Assembly: GCA_013177825.1 (NCBI GenBank)
Contig: JABLXX010000001.1
Location: 968,936-1,032,935, forward strand
Direction: 5' to 3'
Origin: Syntrophaceae bacterium
Lineage (GTDB): Bacteria; Desulfobacterota; Syntrophia; Syntrophales; PHBD01
Length of the DNA stretch: 64,000 bases
Shown: piece after piece, positions 7,405-15,969 of the stretch
Layout: each line of letters starts with the position of its first letter
How positions within the stretch are numbered: the stretch's first letter is position 1
Translations under genes and position numbers: made by a program
Notes under the pieces: model-generated
What the model saw: only the letters and a program-made list of their open reading frames with translations
Told to the model about the DNA's origin: nothing
Database searches by the model: none

Positions 7405-8577
7405 ATGATCCTGAAAGCAAACATTTCCGAAGCGTTTACAAGCCTTGCAAACGCCCGACAGCGGACGATCCTTGCCATTATCGGCATCGTCATCGGCATC
7501 GGATCCGTCATCGGCATGGTCTCCATCGGCTCCATTGCGGAAAACGAGGCCCTCAAACAGTTCAAGGACATGGGTGTGGACGTCGTCATGGTGAGGCTGA
7601 CGGAGAACAGTCCATCGGCAAACGTGACCCTACGGGACATCACGGCCCTGAAAGAAAAGGAGAGCTCGATCCTCGATGTCGCGCCTTACCTGCGATCCAG
7701 CGGCACATTCAGCATCGGCAAGAAGAGCATCTACCTGGAGGAGATGGGTGTGACCTCCAGCTTCTTCGACATGAACAAGATCCGGCTGGCGGAGGGGCGA
7801 TTCATCTCGGACCTCGACGAGAACCGCTATTTCTGTGTCATCGGGAAGGAAACGGCGGCTTTCCTCCGGGGGATCGGATTGAATCCTCTCCTTGGCAGTC
7901 AGTTTCCTCTCGGAAACAGGATTTTCACGATTGTCGGTGTTCTCGACAACGTCTCGGATGGAGGGATGAGGCCTTACGGAGTCAACAGCTCCGTGATCAT
8001 GCCCATTACCACGGCCGGGCGGTTCTTCGAGAAAAGCGACATCGACAGCTTTCTTGCCCTGGTCGGGAACACCGTCTCCCCGGCCCAGGCCAAGGTGGAT
8101 ATCCAGAATTACTTCCGGATGAAATCGCGGGACCTCAAAGTCAGGGTCACCACGGCGGAAGAGCTGATCGCCAACATGAAGAAGCAGATGCAGATCTTCT
8201 CGCTGCTTCTCGGCGCCATCGGCAGCATCTCCCTGATCGTGGGAGGCATCGGCGTCATGAACGTCATGCTCATCTCGGTTACGGAGCGCCGGATGGAGAT
8301 CGGTCTCCGGCGGGCGCTGGGAGCCCAGCAGGGCGACATCCAGAGCCAGTTCATCATGGAGGCATTGGTTCTGTGCCTCGTCGGCGGCGTGATCGGGATT
8401 GTCCTCGGAGTCATCGTCTCCTTCGTTTTTGCAAAGGTCTCCCACTGGGAATTCCTGATCTCGTACGGATCCATTATTCTCGGTTTCGGCGTGGCCGCGG
8501 CGGTGGGCGTTTTTTTCGGCTATTATCCGGCGCGCTCCGCCGCCAGGCTGGACCCCATCAAGGCCTTGCGTTCCTGA
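7405..8577 (+). CDS. MacB-type ABC transporter permease (FtsX-like)
   Basis: A 390-aa membrane protein with the MacB layout: one N-terminal transmembrane helix (about 22-42, ILAIIGIVIGIGSVIGMVSI), a large periplasmic domain (about 50-265), then three C-terminal helices. The FtsX-family block GGIGVMNVMLISVTERRMEIGLRRALGA follows the second helix. MacB-type pumps do not carry substrate across the inner membrane; they drive export of periplasmic substrates (macrolides, the Cys-rich enterotoxin STII, lipopeptides) through TolC. That fits a substrate already secreted by Sec, such as the Cys-rich proteins encoded upstream. Last gene of the operon. Confidence 0.93.
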   Translation: MILKANISEAFTSLANARQRTILAIIGIVIGIGSVIGMVSIGSIAENEALKQFKDMGVDVVMVRLTENSPSANVTLRDITALKEKESSILDVAPYLRSSGTFSIGKKSIYLEEMGVTSSFFDMNKIRLAEGRFISDLDENRYFCVIGKETAAFLRGIGLNPLLGSQFPLGNRIFTIVGVLDNVSDGGMRPYGVNSSVIMPITTAGRFFEKSDIDSFLALVGNTVSPAQAKVDIQNYFRMKSRDLKVRVTTAEELIANMKKQMQIFSLLLGAIGSISLIVGGIGVMNVMLISVTERRMEIGLRRALGAQQGDIQSQFIMEALVLCLVGGVIGIVLGVIVSFVFAKVSHWEFLISYGSIILGFGVAAAVGVFFGYYPARSAARLDPIKALRS

Positions 8578-8615
8578 GTACCGGAGGTGCGCACACTTTG
8601 CACCGGCGGCATGAC

Positions 8616-8648
8616 CAGGGACGTCCCGAAGCATTTCGGGCGTCCCTG
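8616..8648. terminator. Hairpin between convergent genes
   Basis: CAGGGACG-T-CCCGAA, loop GCAT, TTCGGG-CGTCCCTG: fourteen pairs with one bulged base. It sits in the 105-base gap between the MacB-type permease (+) and the flavin reductase (-). There is no long T-run on either side, so this may be a weak bidirectional terminator. Confidence 0.45.
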
Positions 8649-8682
8649 ATCGGGCCGTTCTTGTGTCAGGGATGAAGGAAAC

Positions 8683-9840
8683 CTACAGGAGAATCTCCAG
8701 GTCCTCCAGGGGGTAGGCGGCACAGGAGTGGATGTAGCCGTGCTGCCGGTCGGACCGCCGGACCAGCGTTCCCTCCGGCTGGTAGACCCGTCCCGCCAGC
8801 AGCTTCACCCGGCATTGGCTGCACTCCCCCGAGCGGCACAGGGACGGAATCACGATGCCCCCACGCTCCAGGGCGACAAGCAGCGGCTCCCCGGCCTTCG
8901 CCTGGATGTCCTTCCTTCCCTTGACGGAGACGGTGAAGAGATCGTTTTCCCGCACCTCCGCCGGCCAGCCGGGGGAACGGGAGATTGATTTCGGCGGTCC
9001 GAAAACCTCCCGGCGGATTTTCCCGGCGGGCACTTCCAGGGAGAGGATCTCGGGGATGCAGAACCGGTACATCTCGCCGGGGCCGCAGAGGAAGAAGGTC
9101 TTCCCCGCCGCAGATTCGATCTCCCGGCGGATCAGGTCCGCTGTGATGTAGCCGCAGGCCCCGCCGTATCCGGGTGAGGGATTCTCGATCACCGGGATGT
9201 ACCGGAGATTCGGGAAACGGGTCGCCAGGCGCTCCAGTTCCTCCCGGAAAATCGCCTCTCCGGGCTCCCGGTCGCCGTGGAAGAGCCAGAACGCGCGGTC
9301 CAGGCCGCCTTCGAGGGCCTCCCGGATCATGCTCATGAAGGGCGTGACGCCGCTCCCTCCGGCCAGAAGCACCAGGGCACGGTCATGGAGGATCGGGTTG
9401 AAATGGAAATGCCCCTCCGGTCCGGAGGTCTCCAGGATGTCTCCCCGCCGGACGTCGTTCAGCAGGTGGGTCGAGACGAAGCCATCTTCCACGGACTTGA
9501 CGGTGATGTCGTAATATCCCCTGTGGCCGGGCGGCGAGGAGAGGCTGTAGGGGCGGCCGGTGCGGACGCTTCCGATGTCGCAGTACACGCAGACGTACTG
9601 GCCCGCCTGGAACGGCGGCAGGGGTCCGTTCGTGGCGACGAGACGGAAGGTCTTCGCCGAGTTAGTCTCTTCTATGATCTCCGCCACCTTCAGGTGCATC
9701 CGGTCCGGGTGAAGCCTCCGGACGTAATCCTCCACGGCACCCCGGTCGACGCCGAAGTCCGTTCCATACTTGCGGCAGATCTCGCGTTCCCGGACGATCC
9801 GGTCGTATCCTTCGATTTTCGTGAGAATGTCCGGCCTCAT
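8683..9840 (-). CDS. Flavin reductase with C-terminal [2Fe-2S] ferredoxin domain
   Basis: A 385-aa protein. The start at 9840 gives a 4-base overlap (ATGA) with the upstream gene and places the FAD domain after about 55 residues. FAD-binding motif RPYSLSS (about 95), NAD-binding motif LLAGGSGVTPF (about 158), CGPGEMYRF (about 250), then a plant-type ferredoxin domain with CRSGECSQC (about 335) and a last cysteine in IHSCAAYP. This is the arrangement of Hcr/PaaE-type reductases, passing electrons from NAD(P)H through FAD to a [2Fe-2S] cluster and on to a partner. The obvious partner is the FAD oxidoreductase encoded by the overlapping gene. Confidence 0.9.
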   Translation of the reverse strand: MRPDILTKIEGYDRIVREREICRKYGTDFGVDRGAVEDYVRRLHPDRMHLKVAEIIEETNSAKTFRLVATNGPLPPFQAGQYVCVYCDIGSVRTGRPYSLSSPPGHRGYYDITVKSVEDGFVSTHLLNDVRRGDILETSGPEGHFHFNPILHDRALVLLAGGSGVTPFMSMIREALEGGLDRAFWLFHGDREPGEAIFREELERLATRFPNLRYIPVIENPSPGYGGACGYITADLIRREIESAAGKTFFLCGPGEMYRFCIPEILSLEVPAGKIRREVFGPPKSISRSPGWPAEVRENDLFTVSVKGRKDIQAKAGEPLLVALERGGIVIPSLCRSGECSQCRVKLLAGRVYQPEGTLVRRSDRQHGYIHSCAAYPLEDLEILL

Positions 9841-11345
9841 TGCGCGTTCTCCTTTCTGCTCATCTCCCGCAGGATGGCCCGCGCCGCCGCGGCCCCCGAA
9901 GTGAGGGTCGGCTGGTAACCCGGCATGCCATACCACGCCCCGGTGCCATAAAGACCTTTGACGGGCGGCTTGGGGTTCCGGAACAGGGTCGAATCCTTGA
10001 CATGCTGCTCGAACCCGTAGGGACTCCCGCCGGGGTGGCCCAGGTAGCGCATGTGGGTGATCGGCGTGGCGACCTCCATCTCTTCGATGTTCGCCGTGAA
10101 GCCCGGGAAGTGCGGTTCGATCCTGCGGAGAATGGTCTCGGCGGAGCGGTACTTCTCGGCGGCGTACTCCTCCGGAGGCACCCGGAGCCACGGCTCGGCG
10201 TACTTCATCGTCACGATGGCCGCCTGGCAGGTCCCCACCGGCGAGAAATCCGGGTCCGACACGTCGTAGCAGCTCATGATGAGCGGCGGCTCGCTAACGT
10301 CAAGGGTCCGGCAAAGGGCGAAGTCGCGGTCCATATCGGTGGACTGGCAGATGAAGTTGGTCGTCTCCGAGATGGAGACGGCCTCGGGGAGGCAGCGGAG
10401 CCCTGCATAGACCGTCAGGAACGAGGTGCCCACGACGGCCCCGCGGACCTGCTGCAAAGCCTCTGCCTGTCCGTCCCCTCCGTCCAGGAGACCGGCAAAG
10501 GTGGCCACCGCGGAGGCGTTGGAGACGACGTACCGGGTGGTGATCTCCTCTCCCCGGTCCGTCACGACGGCCTGCACGGCGCCGTCCCGTGTAACGATGC
10601 GCTCCGCCCCGCAGGAGAAGCGGATCTCGCCGCCGGCGTCCAGAACGGCTGCAGCCAGCGCGTTGGAAAGGGCCTGCGAACCGCCCTTGATGTGCCAGGG
10701 CTTGAACTCGATATAGGCGAAGAGAAGCGCCGCCAGGTCGCTGAAGGCAAGCAGGCGCGGCGGCAACCCCATGTAGCCCCAGTAGCCGGCGATGGTGAGC
10801 TTCAGGTAGGGGTCGCGGAAATGCTCGTCGATAACGCTCTGGGAATCCCGGAATGCGTACTGGAAGTACAGGGGGTACTTCTCGGGCGTCACCTCGGGGT
10901 CCCGGAGGTAGAAGGCGCCGATGACCTCCTGGAAGAACCGGTACACCAGGTCGAAGAACTGCTCAATCCCCTGCTTTTCATCGGGGAACCGCTCCTGAAG
11001 AACCTGGACGATGCCGGCCCGGTTTGCCGGCAGGGTCAGGTCCACTTTGTCCGGGACGATAAAACGGAACAGGTGCTCCATCTCCACGAATTCGAGCTTG
11101 GCGAGAACGCCCAGGTTCTGCAGGAGTCCCCGTAGAGGACCGGGAAACTCGGGGCGCCCGAGGCCTGAGAGCTGATGGAGGGAGACCTCGAACTCGAATC
11201 GGCCCCGGCAGAAGCTCGTAGCGCATCCTCCTGGGATGTTGTGGCGTTCCAGGACCAGCACCCGTGCACCGCCCCGGGCCAGCGCGGCGGCTGCGGCAAG
11301 CCCTCCATTGCCGGCCCCGATGACGATGGCGTCATAATCCGTCAT
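9837..11345 (-). CDS. Phytoene-desaturase/RetSat-like FAD-dependent oxidoreductase
   Basis: A 502-aa flavoprotein. The N-terminus has the dinucleotide-binding fold VIGAGNGGLAAAAALARGG followed by LERHNIPGGCATSF, the typical CrtI/retinol-saturase start. The C-terminus closes with GLYGTGAWYGMPGYQPTL and GAAAARAIL, the FAD-binding tail of the family. Members saturate, desaturate or isomerise polyenes or other hydrophobic substrates; the substrate here is unknown. No carotenoid gene such as crtB lies nearby, so carotenoid synthesis is not supported. The 4-base overlap with a ferredoxin-type flavin reductase suggests the pair is a two-component reductase. Confidence 0.87.
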   Translation of the reverse strand: MTDYDAIVIGAGNGGLAAAAALARGGARVLVLERHNIPGGCATSFCRGRFEFEVSLHQLSGLGRPEFPGPLRGLLQNLGVLAKLEFVEMEHLFRFIVPDKVDLTLPANRAGIVQVLQERFPDEKQGIEQFFDLVYRFFQEVIGAFYLRDPEVTPEKYPLYFQYAFRDSQSVIDEHFRDPYLKLTIAGYWGYMGLPPRLLAFSDLAALLFAYIEFKPWHIKGGSQALSNALAAAVLDAGGEIRFSCGAERIVTRDGAVQAVVTDRGEEITTRYVVSNASAVATFAGLLDGGDGQAEALQQVRGAVVGTSFLTVYAGLRCLPEAVSISETTNFICQSTDMDRDFALCRTLDVSEPPLIMSCYDVSDPDFSPVGTCQAAIVTMKYAEPWLRVPPEEYAAEKYRSAETILRRIEPHFPGFTANIEEMEVATPITHMRYLGHPGGSPYGFEQHVKDSTLFRNPKPPVKGLYGTGAWYGMPGYQPTLTSGAAAARAILREMSRKENAQ

Positions 11346-11373
11346 TCTTTGCTCCTTTCTTTCCGATACCTTC

Positions 11374-14340
11374 TTATTTCAGGCGGAAATCCACCCGGCT
11401 GTTCTTCAGCTTTTCCTTTTTCTGTGGGGTCAGGGACTTCGGTTCCACGATGAACACCCGGTCCGGCGTGACGTCCCCGGATTTCAGCAGGACGTCACGG
11501 ACCGCCTGCGCCCGTCGGGAAGCCAGGAGGCGGAGGTCCCCGTCCCTGATCTCGATGTTGGTGAGCATCAGTTTTTCCATCTCCGCCGGCGGCAGGCTCT
11601 TGGCCATGCCGATGAAGTTCCGAGGCTTCGGGAATGTCTCGGCGTCGTAGGCCATTTTCAGGTAGCGGTCCCGCTCTCCCGGCTCGATCTTCACGTCATC
11701 CACGGGCACCGCGACAGCGCCCTTTTTCAAGGTCTCGTTCAGCTTCTGGACCTTCAGCTTTCTCTGGAAGCGGGCTGTCCGGAGCGCCTCCCGTTCCTTT
11801 TCGACATCCACATAGCCTTCGATCTCGAGCTTCAGGGCCGGCCGTTCCTGCAATGCCTTCCCGAGCGTCACCAGTTTCTTCAGGTTTGCATCGCCGACGG
11901 CGGCGCTCCCGGCATCGAATTCAACATAGCTCATTTCCTCCCCGCCGCCCATCAGGGATCCGAGGAGGGCAAAGGGCGCCGTGGCCGCCTTGGTGAGGAT
12001 GTTCACCAGGACCTGCACGATAATCCGCCAGACGCTGAATTGCGGGTCATCGAGGGTTCCCGCCACGGGGATGTCGAGCTTGATCTGGCCGTGGCGGTCC
12101 TTCAGGAGGGAGATGGCCAGGGAGACCGGTAGCTTCGTGGCCTGGGGACTCTCGACTTTTTCCCCCAGAGTGAGCTGGTCGATAAAGATGACGTTCTGCG
12201 ATTCCAGCTTCCGCTTGGCAATCAGGTATCTCAGGTCGAAGGACAGCTTGCCCTTCTCGATGGCGTAGCCCGCATATTTGCCCGAATAGGGCGTCACCGG
12301 GCTCAGATCCATGTCCTTGAAGGACATCTTCAGATCCACGAAGAGGTCCTTGCTCAGGGGGTTGATCTTGCCGGTGATTTCCAGGGGGGCGTACCCGTCG
12401 AGCTTGCCTTTCAGGTCCACGTCCGCCTGGATTGCCTCCCGGGAGGACATCCTGCCGATGCGCCCCCCGATTTCCACGAGCCGGCCGGAGAAGGTGGGCT
12501 TGATGTGGCGGTCCATATAGTCGATCTCGCCGCCCTGGAGTGTTACGGCGCCGATGGTGATGTCGGGTCCCGCCTTCGGTTTCTCCTTCCCATCTTTCGC
12601 CGGCTCTTGCGGCGGCGCCTGAGGCTTGGCCGCTTCATCTTTCGCCGGCGGTTTCCCCGCTTCTTCTTTCTTCGCCGCAATGCTCTGGACGTTCAGGGTG
12701 GCGTCTGGATAGACCATGACCCGGCTATAGAAGTCCGTCAGTGCGACCTGACGGATTTGCACCTTCAGAGGGGATACATTGACATCGAGGTCGTTCAGGT
12801 ACAGGGATTTCCATTTCAGGAAATCCACCGCCTGGACCTTGTCGATGGAGGCGAACCGGGTGACCATAAGACGCCCCGTGTACCGGATCCTGGGGGTCTT
12901 CTCCGCCAGGGAGACCGTCAGGGATCCCCGGGTGCCGATCTTGCCCCCGGTTACTTGGATATTGACCGCCTCCGTCCAATAGGGCTGAAATCCCGGAAGA
13001 TCGATGTCCTTTGCGTCTACGGCCAGCCTGGCCGAGACCGGCGTGATGGTAACCGGCCCCTTCAGGGAAAGGGCGCCCCGTTTCGGGAAGCCGACGGAGA
13101 GATCGAGGGTTCCCTCCTTCCCGGTGGCGGTGGAGAGGTTGCGCCCCTCCAGACGGATGTCCCGAAGCGGGAGTGAAAACGGCTCCGGGGTCGTTTCGTC
13201 CCGGAAGGAGACGGTTCCTTTTTCGAGGAGCAACTCGTCGATGTCGACGACCGGGCCAGCCTTGTCCGGAGCCGGAGCGGCCTTCGCTGCAGGCAGGCCC
13301 TTCTTTTCCTCCGCTTTCTTCTCGTCTTTCGCTTTTTCCGGAGCAAGGGCCAGGAGGTTGATCTCCCCTGCCGCATTCCGGCGGACGTTTACCTCCGGTT
13401 CCTTCAGGGCCACTTTCGCCAGGTGTATTTTCACGATCAGAGGCTCCACGGCGGCCATGTCCACGGTGAGGGCCTGGAAGCGGATCAGCCGCGCCTTCCG
13501 CAGATCCTCCAGGACGACGTCGCGGAGTCCGGCCGTGCCCTTGATGATCAGCGCCGGCGTCTTGTTCCTTTCCTGACGGTACGTGAGGGTGGACTCGACG
13601 TCCAGCTTTGCCGAGGGGAGCCTGAAATTCAGCTTCATGGGCACGTAGGCCGTGTAATGCGGGATATCCAGGTCCTTGATCGAAATCCGGAATTCCGTTT
13701 CCCGGGAGTCCGCAAAAGGTTTTGTCTCCCCCTTGAGCGTGTAGGGGGTCCCGTTGATCACGGCGGAAAAGGACGGTTCGACCTTCGTTTCCAGGGCGTA
13801 GGTCATGTTCGAGAGGAAGGGGATTGCGGCCTGGATGTTTTCGGCGGTGTGCTTTGCATCTTTCGGGTTGTCCAGGAACTCGACGCGGCCGTCGATGAGG
13901 CGGATGTTGTTGACGGAGAAGAGGAACGGCTTCCCCGGCTCCTTCTTCTCTTCCCCCGGCTTCTTCTCCAGGAGATCGGAGAAGTTGTAGCTTCCGTCGG
14001 CGTTCCGCAGAATCCGGACGGAGGGCTTGACCAGCTTGACCTCGTCGAGGACGAGCGCCTGCCTGGCCACGGAGAGGATCTGCAGGTTCACGAAGAGTTC
14101 CTGGAAGGAGACAAACGATTCAGTGCCGCCCCTCTCCCGGATGCCGAATCCCTGGACGGACAGGGCGAGGGTGAAGGGATTGAAATGAATCCGCTCCAGG
14201 GTCACCTCGCGATGGAGGGATTCGGACAGCTTCTTGACCAGGACGGACTTCAGGATCGGCGGGACCAGGAAATACGAGGAAACCATCAGGATGACGAATA
14301 ACAGACCCAGCGCGACCGTGATCTTCTTGAATCGGCTCAT
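11374..14340 (-). CDS. DUF748 (AsmA-like) envelope protein
   Basis: A 988-aa protein behind GGGAGGTGAC. One N-terminal transmembrane helix (about 9-30, VALGLLFVILMVSSYFLV) anchors a very long periplasmic body. The opening block (LHREVTLERIHFNPFTLALS) and repeated beta-rich segments are those of the DUF748 family, related to AsmA. Two Lys/Ala/Pro-rich linkers (about 325-355 and 560-600) divide the body. Near the C-terminus, YVEFDAGSAAV and RRAQAVRDVLL resemble an OmpA-like domain. AsmA-like proteins are linked to lipid transport between membranes or outer membrane upkeep; the role here is inferred from family only. Confidence 0.85.
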   Translation of the reverse strand: MSRFKKITVALGLLFVILMVSSYFLVPPILKSVLVKKLSESLHREVTLERIHFNPFTLALSVQGFGIRERGGTESFVSFQELFVNLQILSVARQALVLDEVKLVKPSVRILRNADGSYNFSDLLEKKPGEEKKEPGKPFLFSVNNIRLIDGRVEFLDNPKDAKHTAENIQAAIPFLSNMTYALETKVEPSFSAVINGTPYTLKGETKPFADSRETEFRISIKDLDIPHYTAYVPMKLNFRLPSAKLDVESTLTYRQERNKTPALIIKGTAGLRDVVLEDLRKARLIRFQALTVDMAAVEPLIVKIHLAKVALKEPEVNVRRNAAGEINLLALAPEKAKDEKKAEEKKGLPAAKAAPAPDKAGPVVDIDELLLEKGTVSFRDETTPEPFSLPLRDIRLEGRNLSTATGKEGTLDLSVGFPKRGALSLKGPVTITPVSARLAVDAKDIDLPGFQPYWTEAVNIQVTGGKIGTRGSLTVSLAEKTPRIRYTGRLMVTRFASIDKVQAVDFLKWKSLYLNDLDVNVSPLKVQIRQVALTDFYSRVMVYPDATLNVQSIAAKKEEAGKPPAKDEAAKPQAPPQEPAKDGKEKPKAGPDITIGAVTLQGGEIDYMDRHIKPTFSGRLVEIGGRIGRMSSREAIQADVDLKGKLDGYAPLEITGKINPLSKDLFVDLKMSFKDMDLSPVTPYSGKYAGYAIEKGKLSFDLRYLIAKRKLESQNVIFIDQLTLGEKVESPQATKLPVSLAISLLKDRHGQIKLDIPVAGTLDDPQFSVWRIIVQVLVNILTKAATAPFALLGSLMGGGEEMSYVEFDAGSAAVGDANLKKLVTLGKALQERPALKLEIEGYVDVEKEREALRTARFQRKLKVQKLNETLKKGAVAVPVDDVKIEPGERDRYLKMAYDAETFPKPRNFIGMAKSLPPAEMEKLMLTNIEIRDGDLRLLASRRAQAVRDVLLKSGDVTPDRVFIVEPKSLTPQKKEKLKNSRVDFRLK

Positions 14341-14415
14341 CGTGTCACCTCCCGTTAAGGCTGGGGTTCATCGGCATGCGAGCCCGCGGCGACAAAGCTC
14401 CGGCGGTGATGCGGT

Positions 14416-15186
14416 CTATCCCGGCCGGGAGGCCAGGAACGCGGCCCCGATGGCCCCGGTGAGCTGGGCCTGCGGGGAGACCCGAAGGGGAAGGTCGAGG
14501 GCTTTCCCCAGGGCCTGTACGACGCCGGCATTTCGGGCCACGCCACCGGTCATCATCACCGGCGGGACCATCCCGAGCCGCCTGGCCATCGCGGAGACGC
14601 GGGAGCCGATGGATTCGTGGATCCCGGCAATGATGTTCTCCCGCTTTTCCCCTCTGGCAATGAGAGAAATCACCTCCGACTCGGCGAAGACCGTGCAGAG
14701 GCTGCTGATTCTGGCCGGGGCCTCCGCATGGAGAGACAGGGCACCGAACAGATCCAGGTCCACTTCCAGAGCCCGGGCCATGACCTCCAGGAAGCGGCCC
14801 GTTCCGGCGGCGCACTTGTCGTTCATGGCGAAGGTCTTCACCCGCCCGTCCGCATTCAGGACGATGGCCTTGCTGTCCTGGCCGCCGATGTCCACGACGG
14901 AGCGGATCTCCGCATCCAGGTAGCGGGCTCCCGCGGCATGGCACAGAATCTCCGTGACGGCGCGTCCGGCAAAGGAGACGCTCTTCCGGCCGTAGCCGGT
15001 GGCGACGATCCCGCCGACGGCATCCTCTGCCAGTCCGGATTCCTGAAGGATCTCCTCAAAGATCCGGCGTCCTGCCGCCTCGGCGTTGTAGCCGGTAAAG
15101 GCGACCTTTCCCCGGACGAACCGGCCGTCCTCGAGGAGGACCGCCTTGGTGCTGATGGAACCGACATCGATGCCTGCTGTCAGCAT
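14416..15186 (-). CDS. 2-Hydroxyacyl-CoA dehydratase activating ATPase (HgdC/BadF family)
   Basis: A 256-aa protein of the ASKHA fold. ATP-binding motifs are GIDVGSISTKAVLLE at the N-terminus and VVDIGGQDSKAI. The two cysteines that ligate the bridging [4Fe-4S] cluster of the homodimer are present in NDKCAAGTGRF (about 125) and SSLCTVFAESEV (about 163). The activator uses ATP hydrolysis to push one low-potential electron into the dehydratase. At about 256 residues and as the only ATPase gene here, it resembles HgdC-type activators rather than the two-ATPase set of class I benzoyl-CoA reductase. Start ATG lies 2 bases after the SDR stop (coupled translation). Confidence 0.93.
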   Translation of the reverse strand: MLTAGIDVGSISTKAVLLEDGRFVRGKVAFTGYNAEAAGRRIFEEILQESGLAEDAVGGIVATGYGRKSVSFAGRAVTEILCHAAGARYLDAEIRSVVDIGGQDSKAIVLNADGRVKTFAMNDKCAAGTGRFLEVMARALEVDLDLFGALSLHAEAPARISSLCTVFAESEVISLIARGEKRENIIAGIHESIGSRVSAMARRLGMVPPVMMTGGVARNAGVVQALGKALDLPLRVSPQAQLTGAIGAAFLASRPG

Positions 15187-15188
15187 GG

Positions 15189-15953
15189 TCAGACGATCGA
15201 CGCCCCGCCGTCGACGGCGATAGTCTGGCCCGTGATGAAGTCGGAACAGCCCGAGCAGAGGAACAGGACCGAGTGGACCAGGTCCGACGGTTCGGAGATC
15301 CGCCCGGCGGGTGTTTCCCTGATGATCAGCTCGGCCAGTTCCGGTGAGGACCAGAAGAGCTTGCTGAAATTGGTCTTCACGAGGCCCGGTGCGATGGCGT
15401 TGGCCTGGACATTGAAGGGCGCCAGTTCCGCGCCGAGGACCTTCGTCATCATCTCCAGGGCGGCCTTGGCGATGCCGTAGACGCTCATGCCCGGCGTGGC
15501 CCGGGTGCCTGCCAGGGAGGATATGCTGACGATCTTGCCCCGCTTTTTCTCCCGCATGATCCTGCCGGCCCGGCGGGAGCAGAGGAAGGCCCCCGTGAGG
15601 TTCCCGTCCATGATCCGCTGCCAGACGGCAAGGTCCGTATCGACCAGGGATGCACTCATCAGGTTCATCCCCACGTTGTTAATGAGTATGTCAACCGTTC
15701 CGAATTTCTCCAGGACGGCGTCGAAGAGCCTCTCCACGTCCTGTTCCCGGGATATGTAGGCTTGTACGGCCAGCAGGTTGTTCCCGCCGTTAAGGATGCC
15801 TCGGGCCGAGTCCAGTCCGTCCTGCTTTCGTCCGCAGATGGCCACCTTTGCCCCCTGCTGGAGCAGGTTGTCCGCGATCTCCAGCCCGATTCCCCGGCTG
15901 CCGCCGGTGACCACAGCCACCTTGCCGCTCAGGTCGTAGGTGATGTCGTTCAT
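15189..15953 (-). CDS. SDR-family NAD(P)-dependent oxidoreductase
   Basis: A 254-aa classical short-chain dehydrogenase behind AAGGAGG. Cofactor motif TGGSRGIG, NNVG in strand 4, catalytic Ser in SISSLAG and YGIAK (Tyr about 158). The C-terminus has SDFITGQTIAVDGG, usual for FabG-like enzymes. It sits between the activator and a catalytic subunit of a 2-hydroxyacyl-CoA dehydratase, so it may interconvert the 3-hydroxy/keto or 2-hydroxy substrate of that pathway; this is inference from position. Confidence 0.92.
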   Translation of the reverse strand: MNDITYDLSGKVAVVTGGSRGIGLEIADNLLQQGAKVAICGRKQDGLDSARGILNGGNNLLAVQAYISREQDVERLFDAVLEKFGTVDILINNVGMNLMSASLVDTDLAVWQRIMDGNLTGAFLCSRRAGRIMREKKRGKIVSISSLAGTRATPGMSVYGIAKAALEMMTKVLGAELAPFNVQANAIAPGLVKTNFSKLFWSSPELAELIIRETPAGRISEPSDLVHSVLFLCSGCSDFITGQTIAVDGGASIV

Positions 15954-15969
15954 TCGCGTCCTCCTTGTG

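Noticed and set aside
9837-11345. Carotenoid biosynthesis gene (phytoene desaturase)
   Set aside because: The fold matches the family but no phytoene synthase or other carotenoid gene is nearby, and the partner reductase points to another reaction.
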